A DNA stretch of 64,000 nt from JBEVOS01 sp964563395 (GTDB lineage Bacteria; Pseudomonadota; Alphaproteobacteria; Caulobacterales; Aquidulcibacteraceae). Below are positions 22,402 to 30,428 of the stretch, in pieces. The stretch spans positions 62,001 through 126,000 of the forward strand of contig CAZLWK010000002.1 of the NCBI GenBank assembly GCA_964563395.1, given 5' to 3'. The notes under the pieces are model-generated. The model was not told the origin of the DNA. It did not search any database and saw only the letters and a program-made list of their open reading frames with translations. The first letter of the stretch is position 1; every line of letters starts with the position of its first letter. Both the position numbers and the translations under genes were made by a program.

Positions 22402-22842
22402 TCAGGCCGCGCGCGCGGCGGGCGCGTCCTGCAGGACGCCGGACCCGAGAATGGGCGCCAGAAAAGTCGCGGCGATCGCGGTGTTCGAGATCGCGTTCAC
22501 CGGCGCGCCAGTCGTCACCGAGACGAAGCTGTCGACGACATACCAAACCAGGAACACGCCGGTGATCGCGCGCCATGCGGCGCCGCCGATTTGATCGGCG
22601 AAGCGCGACGCCACGTAGATCATGGCGATGAAGCCCAGGAACACCGCGCCCAGGATGGCCACGGAGGCGCGCATGAGCGGATCCTCGAAACGCGGCGGAT
22701 CGCCGAGCGGCCATTGGATCACGTCGTAGAAAAGGCGCACGCCGCCATCGAGGCCGGGGAGCCCAGCGCCGACGAAGACGAGCGCCGTGCCCATCATCAC
22801 GTAGCACCAGATATTGAACCAGGTGCGCCAAAAGCCGGTCAT
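22402..22842 (-). CDS. Hypothetical four-helix membrane protein (paralogue A)
   Basis: A 146-residue integral membrane protein and tandem paralogue of the next gene. Shared features are the MTGFW-x-x-W start, a WPL motif after the first helix, the F/Y-x-x-D-S/T centre and a P-I-x-GSGVL end. The start at 22842 is chosen because it matches the paralogue; the longer frame adds 46 residues of low credibility. It is divergent from the XRE regulator gene, 105 bases away, which may control it. The function is unknown. Confidence 0.74.
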   Translation of the reverse strand: MTGFWRTWFNIWCYVMMGTALVFVGAGLPGLDGGVRLFYDVIQWPLGDPPRFEDPLMRASVAILGAVFLGFIAMIYVASRFADQIGGAAWRAITGVFLVWYVVDSFVSVTTGAPVNAISNTAIAATFLAPILGSGVLQDAPAARAA

Positions 22843-22947
22843 ATCATCCTCCATCCGTCGATGCGCTGGAGGCTGGGCCCATGCGGGAAGCGCCGCAATT
22901 ACCTTCAAGGTCATGGACAAGCGCCGCCGGGGGCGCGGATATAGGCC

Positions 22948-23742
22948 ATGGCCGTTCACGATCTGCACGCCGAGGCGCACTCAAGTTTCGCGGAAACCTT
23001 GCGCGCCTGGCGCCGGGCGCGCGGCGTGAGCCAGCTCGATCTCGCGCTCACCACCGGCGTTTCGGCGCGGCACTTGTCGTTTCTGGAGACCGGCCGCGCC
23101 CGCCCCAGCCGCGACATGGCGGCGGCCCTCGCCGATGCGCTGGTGCTGCCGCGCGCGGCGCGCAACGCGCTGCTGACGAGCGCCGGCTTCGCCCCGCTCT
23201 ATCCGACGACGCCCTTGCAGGCGGCCGCATTGGAGCCGTTTCGCGCCATTCTGGACGCGATGATCGACAAGCACGACCCGAACCCGGCTTTCGTGTGCGA
23301 CCGGCATTGGAACGTGCTGCGGCACAACAAGACCGGCGCCATGATCCTCGCGCCCTTGAGCGACGGCGAGAGCCCGCTCAACATGGCGCGGCTGATGGCC
23401 GATCCGCGCGCGGCGGCGCTGATCGAGAATTATGGCGAGGTGCTGGTTGAATTCATCGCCCGCGTGCGCCTGGAGACGCTGGAAAGCGGGCCGGACGCCG
23501 TTCAGGCGGCGCACCTTGCGCATCTGGAGTGCGCGCTGCGCGCGCATGGCGCGCCGAAAGCGGCCAATCCGCGCCGCCCGATCGTGCCGATCCGCTTGAA
23601 GACGCCGCTGGGGCCGCTGCAATTCCTCACCGCCGTCGCGCAATTCGGCACCAGCGAGGATGTGACGGTGCGCGATCTTCGGCTCGAATTGTTCTTTCCG
23701 ATGGACGAAACCACCAAGGCCGCGATGGCCGCGCTCGGCTAG
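22948..23742 (+). CDS. XRE-family transcriptional regulator with MmyB-like ligand domain
   Basis: A 264-residue protein. The helix-turn-helix at about 15-70 (RARGVSQLDLALTTGVSARH then LSFLETGRARPSR) is followed by a C-terminal MmyB-like domain (NPAFVCDRHWNVLRHN, NMARLMADPRAA, RLELFFPMDE). That domain is thought to sense fatty acids or similar small ligands. It is transcribed divergently from the tandem membrane-protein genes, so these are its likeliest targets. It converges on the RusA-like gene. Confidence 0.9.
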   Translation: MAVHDLHAEAHSSFAETLRAWRRARGVSQLDLALTTGVSARHLSFLETGRARPSRDMAAALADALVLPRAARNALLTSAGFAPLYPTTPLQAAALEPFRAILDAMIDKHDPNPAFVCDRHWNVLRHNKTGAMILAPLSDGESPLNMARLMADPRAAALIENYGEVLVEFIARVRLETLESGPDAVQAAHLAHLECALRAHGAPKAANPRRPIVPIRLKTPLGPLQFLTAVAQFGTSEDVTVRDLRLELFFPMDETTKAAMAALG

Positions 23743-23753
23743 AGCAGCCGTTT

Positions 23754-24134
23754 TCAGGCGCCGCGCCTCTCTTCCTCGGCGGCCTTCTGCGTCACGATGA
23801 TGAGGATGCGCTCGCGCTCGCCGCGCATGCGTTCGGCCAAGAGGCGCGCGATCTGCATGTCGTCGAAGAACACATGGCCCTTCAGCGCATCGAGCAGCGC
23901 CTTGGCGAGATTGTCGAGATCGAGGCGCGGCGCCTCGCCGACATGCTCGACGCGGATCTCCACGGCGAAATCGCCCCAGCGCGGGCGCAGCGGGAATTCC
24001 TTGCGGAAAAATTCATAGACGAGCGGCTTGTAATAGCGCGCCTGCGTGGTGAGCCCCTCCACCGCGATGTGCAGCGCCCCGTCCGCCTCCCGGCGCGCGC
24101 GCACCTTGCTCTTGCCGACCCAGATTTCGCTCAC
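23754..24134 (-). CDS. RusA-like structure-specific endonuclease
   Basis: A 126-residue protein with the RusA Holliday-junction resolvase signature: LDLDNLAKALLDAL at 71-84 and FFDDMQIARL at 89-98. The family's catalytic aspartates would be D72, D74 and D91 or D92. RusA proteins are usually phage-borne and resolve branched DNA. Here there is no other phage gene. The start overlaps the stop of a membrane-protein gene by 4 bases (ATGA), so the two are translated together. Confidence 0.83.
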   Translation of the reverse strand: MSEIWVGKSKVRARREADGALHIAVEGLTTQARYYKPLVYEFFRKEFPLRPRWGDFAVEIRVEHVGEAPRLDLDNLAKALLDALKGHVFFDDMQIARLLAERMRGERERILIIVTQKAAEEERRGA

Positions 24135-25462
24135 GCCGGCTCCGACAATTTTCGCCGCATCGCCGCGATGATTTCTTGTTTGAAGCTCTTATTGTCGCTC
24201 GGCCGGCCGTTCTGCTTGTAGGTGAACAGCGGCGCGTTCGGAAAGCCGTGCGCAATGAGCGATGCGCGCGCATCGGCCTCCTGATCGGCGCGGGCGATGA
24301 ACACGATGCGCTCCTCCACGTCCTCGTGCAGCATCGTTTCGAGCTCCCAGGCGGTTCCAGCCGCGACCTCGGTGACGTCGACCACGATCACATCGCTCGC
24401 ATGCATCAAGAGCAGCACCACGTGCTGCCACCACGCATCGGACGTACGCACCATCACCGCATTGCGCCGCGTGCGCGCCACTTCGAGATTGAGCCCGTAG
24501 CGATCGGTCAGCCGCTTCACGAAATGGCGAAAATCGCGTGCGCTCCAGATCATGATCGGACCTGCGCGGGAGCGATCGAACACGCGGATCACAAGGCCGA
24601 CCGGGATGTTGATGATCCGCCAGACGAGGAGAAACGGGTTGAGCGAGAACCACGAAAACGCCAACGCCAGCCAACTGCGTTTGAAATAGCGGTCCGCCAG
24701 CGTGAAGACGTGGCCGTAGGGCTTGAGCGACCGGCGCGACAGTCTCGCAATAGCCCGGTCCACCGAGCGATCGTTGAAACGCCGCAGCAGCAAAACGCGC
24801 GCCGGCCGCTGCCGCAATCCGATCAGGATCGTGTAGGCCGGAAATAGGATCATCGCCCAGGTCATGGCGCCGCCGCCCAGCTCGTTAAGGCGTTCGTGCT
24901 CCGCGAAGAAGGGTTCCGAGAGCGGATATTTCTGGCGCAGCGCGGCCCGTTTGGCGGTGGTGTGGGCTGTAGGGTTTGCGTCGCTCTCTTCCGTGGTCGG
25001 CTGGCGGATGGCTTCCTCGAACTCGGCGCGCGGGATAACGCCCGCCTCCACGGCGCGCTTGAAGCCCTCCGTCTCGACCGACGTGTTGGTGAAGATGATC
25101 GCCAGCGTGACGATGAGCGCGATGTTCGCGGCCCATCCGACAACGCGGCGCAGCCAATGCGCCGAGCCGAAGAACGGGCTGTCGCGCGCATCGAGATCGG
25201 CGACTTTGATCCAGCCCGGCGGGGGCAGATTGTCGATGAAGGCGCCGATCAGCCTGTCGGCCTCCGCCTCGCCGACCTTGCTCACCAGCGCGGCGCGCGC
25301 GGCGGCGCGCCCAGCCTCGCTGTGCTCCGGATTGTCGGCGGCGAAGGCCAGCGCCTCCGCGTCGAGCCCGTCGAGCGCCGCCAGATTGGGGTTCGCCCGC
25401 TTGAGCCCGCGCAGGGTGCGGATGCGGCGCGCGCGCGCCTTGTCCTCCTCGCTCGACGGCAT
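24131..25462 (-). CDS. Membrane protein with a C-terminal Rossmann/TIR-like domain
   Basis: A 443-residue protein. It has a charged helical N-terminus (1-95), a transmembrane helix at about 103-125, an extramembrane stretch, a second helix at about 198-216 followed by RVLLLRRFND, and a hydrophobic pair at about 262-293. The C-terminal domain (about 300-443) has alternating strands and helices, including HASDVIVVDVTEVAAGTAWE and EERIVFIARAD, reminiscent of TIR or nucleoside-deoxyribosyltransferase folds. Proteins with an LLR-F motif and such a tail occur in many bacteria without a known role. It is the first gene of a coupled pair with a RusA-like nuclease. Confidence 0.68.
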   Translation of the reverse strand: MPSSEEDKARARRIRTLRGLKRANPNLAALDGLDAEALAFAADNPEHSEAGRAAARAALVSKVGEAEADRLIGAFIDNLPPPGWIKVADLDARDSPFFGSAHWLRRVVGWAANIALIVTLAIIFTNTSVETEGFKRAVEAGVIPRAEFEEAIRQPTTEESDANPTAHTTAKRAALRQKYPLSEPFFAEHERLNELGGGAMTWAMILFPAYTILIGLRQRPARVLLLRRFNDRSVDRAIARLSRRSLKPYGHVFTLADRYFKRSWLALAFSWFSLNPFLLVWRIINIPVGLVIRVFDRSRAGPIMIWSARDFRHFVKRLTDRYGLNLEVARTRRNAVMVRTSDAWWQHVVLLLMHASDVIVVDVTEVAAGTAWELETMLHEDVEERIVFIARADQEADARASLIAHGFPNAPLFTYKQNGRPSDNKSFKQEIIAAMRRKLSEPA

Positions 25463-25566
25463 CGAACTCTCCCCCGCTCTCGGGGCCAGATTGCCGCAAT
25501 TTCCCGCCCGCGCTACCCTGACCGCGCGACAAATCGGCCAGCGAGACGACGAGCTAGATTGGGCAC

Positions 25567-26019
25567 ATGGCGCACGCCGATCTGTACGAGGACGATTTCT
25601 ACCTCTGGGCCCTTGGCCAGGCCGAGGCGCTGCGCGCGCGCGGGCGCGGCGCCAATGCGATCGATTATGAACGGCTGGCCGAAGAGGTGGAGGACATGGG
25701 CAAGTCCGAATTGCACGCCTGCGAATCCCAGGTGCTGCACATCCTCGTCCATCTCTTCAAGCTGGCCGCGCTTGGACGGGAGGAGCCGACGCGCGGCTGG
25801 AGGACGGAGATCGCAACGGCGCGGGTCATTTATGACCGGCACGCCACGACTTCCATCCGCCGTCAAATCGAGCCCCGCCTTGAAAAGCTTCACAAACAAG
25901 CCGCAACGCTGGCCCAGCTCTCCATGAGCGAACACGAACCGGACGGGCCCGCCATTCCGGCTGAGCGGCGCTGGACGCTAGGTCAAATCCTCGGCGAGAC
26001 AGACGATCCGATCGCCTGA
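25567..26019 (+). CDS. DUF29 family protein
   Basis: A 150-residue protein. The DUF29 signature is clear: LYEDDFYLWALGQAEALR, IDYERLAEEVEDMGKSE, then HILVHLFKL. The family is common in cyanobacteria and proteobacteria, often near mobile or toxin-antitoxin genes, and its function is unknown. It is divergent from the membrane/RusA operon and precedes fumC by 66 bases. Confidence 0.88.
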   Translation: MAHADLYEDDFYLWALGQAEALRARGRGANAIDYERLAEEVEDMGKSELHACESQVLHILVHLFKLAALGREEPTRGWRTEIATARVIYDRHATTSIRRQIEPRLEKLHKQAATLAQLSMSEHEPDGPAIPAERRWTLGQILGETDDPIA

Positions 26020-26085
26020 GGCGCCCAGCTTGCCAGAGCGGGCGGCGAAGGTTAGGCGAAGCCCGCTTTTGAGAAGGGCAACCCC

Positions 26086-27474
26086 ATGGCCACGCGCACC
26101 GAAACCGACACGTTCGGCCCGATCGCCGTCGAGGACGACAAATATTGGGGCGCTCAGGCGCAGCGTTCGCTCGGCAATTTCAAGATCGGCGAGGAGAAGA
26201 TGCCGCGCCCGCTGATCCGCGCGCTCGGCATCGTCAAGCGCGCCGCCGCCGAGGCCAATCGCGAGCTGGGCAGGCTCGATGCGAAACTCGCCGACGCGAT
26301 CATCGCCGCCGCGCAGGAAGTGATCGACGGCAAGCTCGACGCGCATTTCCCGCTCTCGGTCTGGCAGACGGGTTCGGGCACGCAGACCAACATGAACGCC
26401 AATGAAGTGATCTCGAACCGCGCGATCGAGATGCTGGGCGGCGAGAAGGGCTCAAAGAAGCCGATCCATCCCAACGACCACGTCAATATGAGCCAAAGCT
26501 CGAACGACGTGTTCCCCACCGCCATGCATATCGCGGCGGCTGAATTCCTGGTGCGCGACACGCTGCCGGCGCTGACGCGGCTCTCCGCGTCGCTGACGAA
26601 GAAGCAAGACGCGTTCAAGGACATCATCAAGATCGGGCGCACGCACACGCAGGACGCGACGCCGCTGACGCTGGGCCAGGAATTTTCCGGGTATGCGGCC
26701 GCGGTGGAGAACGGAATCCGACGCATCGAGGAATCGATGGTCGATCTCTACGAACTCGCCCAAGGCGGCACGGCGGTCGGCACGGGGCTCAACGCGCCCA
26801 TCGGCTTCGCCGATCTCTTCGCCGCGAAGGTGGCGCAAATCACCTCCCTGCCCTTCGTGTCCGCGCCCAACAAATTCGAGGCGTTGGCCAGCCATGGCGC
26901 GCTCGCCTACGCGCATGGCGCGCTCAATGCGTGCGCGATGGACCTTTTCAAGATCGCCAACGATGTCCGCTTCTTGGGCTCTGGCCCGCGCTCGGGCCTC
27001 GGCGAATTGAGCCTGCCCGAAAACGAGCCCGGCTCCTCGATCATGCCCGGCAAGGTGAACCCGACGCAGAGCGAGGCGCTGACCATGGTGTGCGCGCAAG
27101 TGCTGGGCAATCAGGCGACGATCGGCTTCGCCGCGAGCCAGGGCCATTTCGAGCTCAACGTGTTCAAGCCGGTGGTGATCTATAATTTCATCCAATCGGC
27201 GCGGTTGATCGGCGATGCGGCTTTGAGCTTCGCCGAGCATTGCGTGGACGGCATCGAGGCGCGCGAGGACAACATCAAGGCGGCGATGGAGCGCTCCTTG
27301 ATGCTGGTGACGGCGCTGGCGCCCAAGATCGGCTATGACAACGCCGCCAAGATCGCCAAGACCGCGCACAAGAACGGCACCACGCTGCGCGAGGAAGCGG
27401 TGGGCGGCGGCTATGTCACCGACGCTGAATTCGACGCGATCGTGCGGCCGGAGAAGATGATCGCGCCAGGCTAG
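26086..27474 (+). CDS. fumC: Class II fumarate hydratase
   Basis: A 462-residue enzyme that interconverts fumarate and malate in the citric acid cycle. Signatures are SGTQTNMNANEVI, HVNMSQSSNDVFPTAMH, GRTHTQDATPLTLGQE and the superfamily loop GSSIMPGKVNPTQ. The length is that of FumC. An AAGGG-type site precedes the ATG. The stop codon lies inside the promoter region of the following toxin-antitoxin pair. Confidence 0.96.
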   Translation: MATRTETDTFGPIAVEDDKYWGAQAQRSLGNFKIGEEKMPRPLIRALGIVKRAAAEANRELGRLDAKLADAIIAAAQEVIDGKLDAHFPLSVWQTGSGTQTNMNANEVISNRAIEMLGGEKGSKKPIHPNDHVNMSQSSNDVFPTAMHIAAAEFLVRDTLPALTRLSASLTKKQDAFKDIIKIGRTHTQDATPLTLGQEFSGYAAAVENGIRRIEESMVDLYELAQGGTAVGTGLNAPIGFADLFAAKVAQITSLPFVSAPNKFEALASHGALAYAHGALNACAMDLFKIANDVRFLGSGPRSGLGELSLPENEPGSSIMPGKVNPTQSEALTMVCAQVLGNQATIGFAASQGHFELNVFKPVVIYNFIQSARLIGDAALSFAEHCVDGIEAREDNIKAAMERSLMLVTALAPKIGYDNAAKIAKTAHKNGTTLREEAVGGGYVTDAEFDAIVRPEKMIAPG

Positions 27475-27499
27475 ACTAGATCATAGACTAGTCTATACT
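27472..27499 (+). promoter_or_regulatory. Promoter and operator of the Phd/VapC module
   Basis: TAGACT (27472-27477) and TATACT (27494-27499) are 16 bases apart. Between and overlapping them is a perfect 14-bp palindrome, ATAGACTAGTCTAT (27483-27496), and the octamer TAGACTAG occurs twice, 12 bases apart (27472 and 27484). These are likely antitoxin-binding sites. The predicted transcription start coincides with the ATG at 27506. Confidence 0.65.
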
Positions 27500-27505
27500 G
27501 CCTCC

Positions 27506-27745
27506 ATGACCGTTTGGACCATCCAGCAAGCCAAGGCGCGGCTATCTGAAATCCTGCGGCTCGCCCGCTCGGGCGCGCCGCAACGGATCGGACTGGGACC
27601 GGACGCCTGCGTGCTGGTGTCGGGCCAGGAATGGGAGGCGCGCGCGCCCAGGCGCCTCGGCGCGTGGCTGGTGGAAAGCGCACCGCGCGGCGAGGATTTG
27701 GAAATCCCGTCGCGGGCCTCCCATCGCGGCGATCCTTTTGCCTGA
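27506..27745 (+). CDS. Phd/YefM-type antitoxin
   Basis: A 79-residue protein with the Phd/YefM pattern: WTIQQAKARLSEILRLARSG, then a short beta-hairpin (APQRIGLGPDACVLVSGQEW). The N-terminus should bind the operator and the C-terminus should mask the PIN toxin encoded downstream. The stop overlaps the toxin start (TGATG). No ribosome-binding site is seen; see the leaderless promoter. Confidence 0.87.
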   Translation: MTVWTIQQAKARLSEILRLARSGAPQRIGLGPDACVLVSGQEWEARAPRRLGAWLVESAPRGEDLEIPSRASHRGDPFA

Positions 27746-28167
27746 TGGCGCGCGGCGAAATTCTTTTGGACACGAACGTGTTGTCGGAACTCGTCCGTCC
27801 AAGGCCCGACCCCCGCGTCGTCGCCTTCGTGGCGGCGGTGGCGAGCCCCCTTATCTCCGCGGTGACGCTACACGAAATCGCCTTCGGGGCGGAGCGCGCG
27901 ACGACGCCCAAGCGACGGGCGGAGCTGCTGGACTGGCTGCGCGATCTCGAAGCCACATTCGCGCGGCGCATCGTCTCCATTGACGCCGACGTGGCGATCT
28001 TGGCTGGTCAGCTTCGCTCCACAGCGGCCGCCAAGGGCGCGGCCGCCGATCCCCTGGATGCGATGATCGCCGCCTGCGCCGCCAAGCATGACGCAGGTAT
28101 CGCCACGCGGAACACGCGCGACTTTGCGGCGTTCGATTTGCACTTGATCAATCCATGGGAGGCCTAG
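27745..28167 (+). CDS. VapC-like PIN-domain toxin
   Basis: A 140-residue PIN-domain ribonuclease. The acidic active-site residues are visible: Asp in ILLDTNVLSELV, Glu in TLHEIAFGAER, Asp in DPLDAMIAACA and an Asp near TRNTRDFAAF. VapC toxins cleave tRNA or rRNA. The start at 27745 overlaps the antitoxin stop; the longer open frame reads through the antitoxin gene in another frame and is rejected. Confidence 0.92.
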   Translation: MARGEILLDTNVLSELVRPRPDPRVVAFVAAVASPLISAVTLHEIAFGAERATTPKRRAELLDWLRDLEATFARRIVSIDADVAILAGQLRSTAAAKGAAADPLDAMIAACAAKHDAGIATRNTRDFAAFDLHLINPWEA

Positions 28168-28180
28168 GCCACAACAGCGC

Positions 28181-28492
28181 CTAGCGGCCGGACAGCGCCT
28201 CCAGGCGCTTCATCGCGGCGTCCGTCACGGTTTGGACTTCGAGCATCTCGGCTTCGACGTCCGCGAGCTGGGCTTGGACCTGCGCCACGTCGAGCGGGCG
28301 CACGGTGGGCGCGCCGGCGAAGGCGGCCTCGGCGGGCGTGGAGGCGGCGGCCGTCGGGGTGGAGAGGCCGCCATTGGCGACGAAGGCGCCCATGGCGCCG
28401 AGCACCGTCATCACCGCCACGCCGGCGGCGAAGCTGCCGAAGATGGACTGCACGTGCGATTGCGGCTTATCCGCCTGGACAGGGACAGTCAT
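28181..28492 (-). CDS. Hypothetical single-pass membrane protein
   Basis: A 103-residue protein. The basic/polar N-terminus is followed by one transmembrane helix (about 20-42, FGSFAAGVAVMTVLGAMGAF), a Thr/Ala/Pro-rich segment and a C-terminal helix with heptad-like spacing (VQAQLADVEAEMLEVQTVTD) likely to form a coiled coil. GAGAAG precedes the chosen start. No family is recognised. Confidence 0.65.
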   Translation of the reverse strand: MTVPVQADKPQSHVQSIFGSFAAGVAVMTVLGAMGAFVANGGLSTPTAAASTPAEAAFAGAPTVRPLDVAQVQAQLADVEAEMLEVQTVTDAAMKRLEALSGR

Positions 28493-28771
28493 TCTTCTCG
28501 GGCTCCGGTAACGGTCCAGTAGCAATTTCCCCAGTCAGACGCAATTCGCAGCCGCCGCATTTTTCGCCTTTTCAGCGCTCGGAACGCATGAATTGCGCGA
28601 AAGATTGGCGGCCCGCGCCTGAGACGCAGGCACATGGCCCCTCGATACGGCGGATTCTAGACCAAAGCTGTGAAAACTCCGTTCGCGGGCGCCGCGACGG
28701 ATCGCCGGCGAACCGACGCATTGACGCCGCGCCCCGCCCGCCGCACCAAACCGCGAAACCAGGGAGGGACC

Positions 28772-29644
28772 ATGCCGCGCCCGAAAATCCGCAAAGCCGT
28801 CCTGCCTGTCGCCGGCTTCGGCACGCGCGTGCTGCCGGCCACCAAGGCCATCCCCAAGGAGATGCTGCCGGTGTTCGACCGGCCGGCGATCCAATACGTG
28901 GTCGATGAGGCGATCGCGGCGGGGATCGAGCATTTCGTGTTCGTCACGGGCCGCAACAAAGGGGCGATCGAGGATTATTTCGACCGCGCCTACGAGCTTG
29001 AGGACGCGCTGGCGCAAAAAAACAAAACCGCGCTTCTGGACGAGCTCGCGCGCACGCGCCGCGAACCCGGCGAAATGAGCTTCGTGCGCCAGCAGGCCGC
29101 CCTTGGCCTTGGCCACGCTGTCTGGTGCGCGCGCGACATTGTCGGGCGCGAGCCCTTCGCGGTGCTGCTGCCGGACATGCTGATGATGGCTGAGCCCTCG
29201 TGCCTGACCCAGGCGGTGGCGGCGTACGAACAGGTGGGCGGCAACATTATCGTGGTGGAGCCGACCGACACGCCCGAACTTTATGGCGTGATCGATCCCG
29301 TAAGCCGCGACGGCCGGCTCTTGAAAATGCGCGGCATGAAGGAAAAACCGAAGCGCGAGGAGGCGCCGTCCAACCTCTTCATTTCAGGCCGCTATATTTT
29401 GCAGCCCGAGATTTTCGATCTCCTGGCCGATCAGGATCCCGGCGCCGGAAACGAAATCCAGCTCACCGACGCGATGGCGCGGCTGATGGCGCGCCAGGAT
29501 TTTCACGCGCTTGAGTATGAGGGCGTCACGTACGATTGCGGCGACAAGATCGGCTATCTGCGCGCGACGGCGGCCTTCGCGCTGGCCAGCGGCCAAGGCG
29601 CGGAGGCGGCCGCGACGCTGCGCGCGCTGCTCGATAGAGGCTGA
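28772..29644 (+). CDS. galU: UTP-glucose-1-phosphate uridylyltransferase
   Basis: A 290-residue enzyme that makes UDP-glucose from UTP and glucose-1-phosphate. The motifs are AVLPVAGFGTRVLPATKAIPKEM, with the nucleotide loop and pyrophosphorylase lysine, VVDEAIAAGI, VLLPDML and the NEIQLTDAM segment. AGGGAGG precedes the ATG at 28772; the longer frame is unsupported. It opens the surface-polysaccharide region, and its product could also link to the galactose genes at the right end of the window. Confidence 0.95.
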   Translation: MPRPKIRKAVLPVAGFGTRVLPATKAIPKEMLPVFDRPAIQYVVDEAIAAGIEHFVFVTGRNKGAIEDYFDRAYELEDALAQKNKTALLDELARTRREPGEMSFVRQQAALGLGHAVWCARDIVGREPFAVLLPDMLMMAEPSCLTQAVAAYEQVGGNIIVVEPTDTPELYGVIDPVSRDGRLLKMRGMKEKPKREEAPSNLFISGRYILQPEIFDLLADQDPGAGNEIQLTDAMARLMARQDFHALEYEGVTYDCGDKIGYLRATAAFALASGQGAEAAATLRALLDRG

Positions 29645-30343
29645 TCATGGAAAACGTTCCGGCAGCTCCGCGCGCGCCTGGGCGAGCGTGTCGGGCAGGC
29701 CGATATCGATGAAATAGCCCTCGAAGGCCGCCCCGCGCAGCGCGCCGCGCGCCGCGAGCCGGGGAAAGACATCCGTCTCCAGGGATTGAAAGCTGGGGCC
29801 GATCTCGTCCGCGATGGCGGCGCGCAGGCAATAAAGTCCGCCATTGATCAGCGCCGGTCCGGCGGCGGCGGCGTCCTTCTCGCGAAAGGCGGCGATCCGT
29901 CCCTCCGCCGCGAGCGCGACCGTCCCGTAGCGGCGCGCGTCCTCGACCCGCCGCAAAGCCAGCGCGCCGAGCGCGTCCGCGCTCAAGGCGGCGGCGAGGC
30001 GGGGCGCCGAAAAATCGAACAGGGAATCCCCATTCGCCATGAAGAAGACGGGCGAAAGCGCCTCGCGCGCCAGGCGAAGGGCGCCGGCGGTGCCGGCGGG
30101 GCTTTCCTCGCGCAGCACGCGAAAACCGGGCATGGCGCCATAGCGGGCCTCCACCACCTCGGCGCGGTGGCCGGCGAGCAGCAGGAACTCAGTGACGCCA
30201 GCTACCCGGAACCAGGCGATCAGATAATCCAGGAACACCTTGCCGGGGGCGATCTCGACCAGGGGCTTGGGCGCGTCGCCGGCCAGCGCGCCGAGCCGCG
30301 TGCCCTTCCCGCCCACCAGCAGCACGGCCTGACGCGGCGTCAT
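29645..30343 (-). CDS. Sugar-1-phosphate nucleotidyltransferase (HddC/RmlA-like)
   Basis: A 232-residue GT-A-fold nucleotidyltransferase with AVLLVGGKGTRLGALAGDAP, KPLVEIAPGKVFLDYLI and the metal-binding Asp in FMANGDSLFDF. The size and order suggest the HddC-type D-glycero-D-manno-heptose-1-phosphate guanylyltransferases. This is supported by the divergent HddA-like kinase 85 bases away, but a mannose-1-phosphate guanylyltransferase is not excluded. Its stop codon abuts that of galU. Confidence 0.85.
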   Translation of the reverse strand: MTPRQAVLLVGGKGTRLGALAGDAPKPLVEIAPGKVFLDYLIAWFRVAGVTEFLLLAGHRAEVVEARYGAMPGFRVLREESPAGTAGALRLAREALSPVFFMANGDSLFDFSAPRLAAALSADALGALALRRVEDARRYGTVALAAEGRIAAFREKDAAAAGPALINGGLYCLRAAIADEIGPSFQSLETDVFPRLAARGALRGAAFEGYFIDIGLPDTLAQARAELPERFP

Positions 30344-30428
30344 CGCGCTCCTCCTTGATCAGATGCAAAGCGCAGTTGGACGCATTGCCAAATAGTTAAT
30401 CGGCGCGATTGTTGCGTGGGGAGGCGCC

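Noticed and set aside
23754..25462. Remnant prophage explaining the RusA-like gene
   Set aside because: No integrase, structural, lysis or replication genes are nearby, and the gene is coupled to a membrane protein that is not phage-like.
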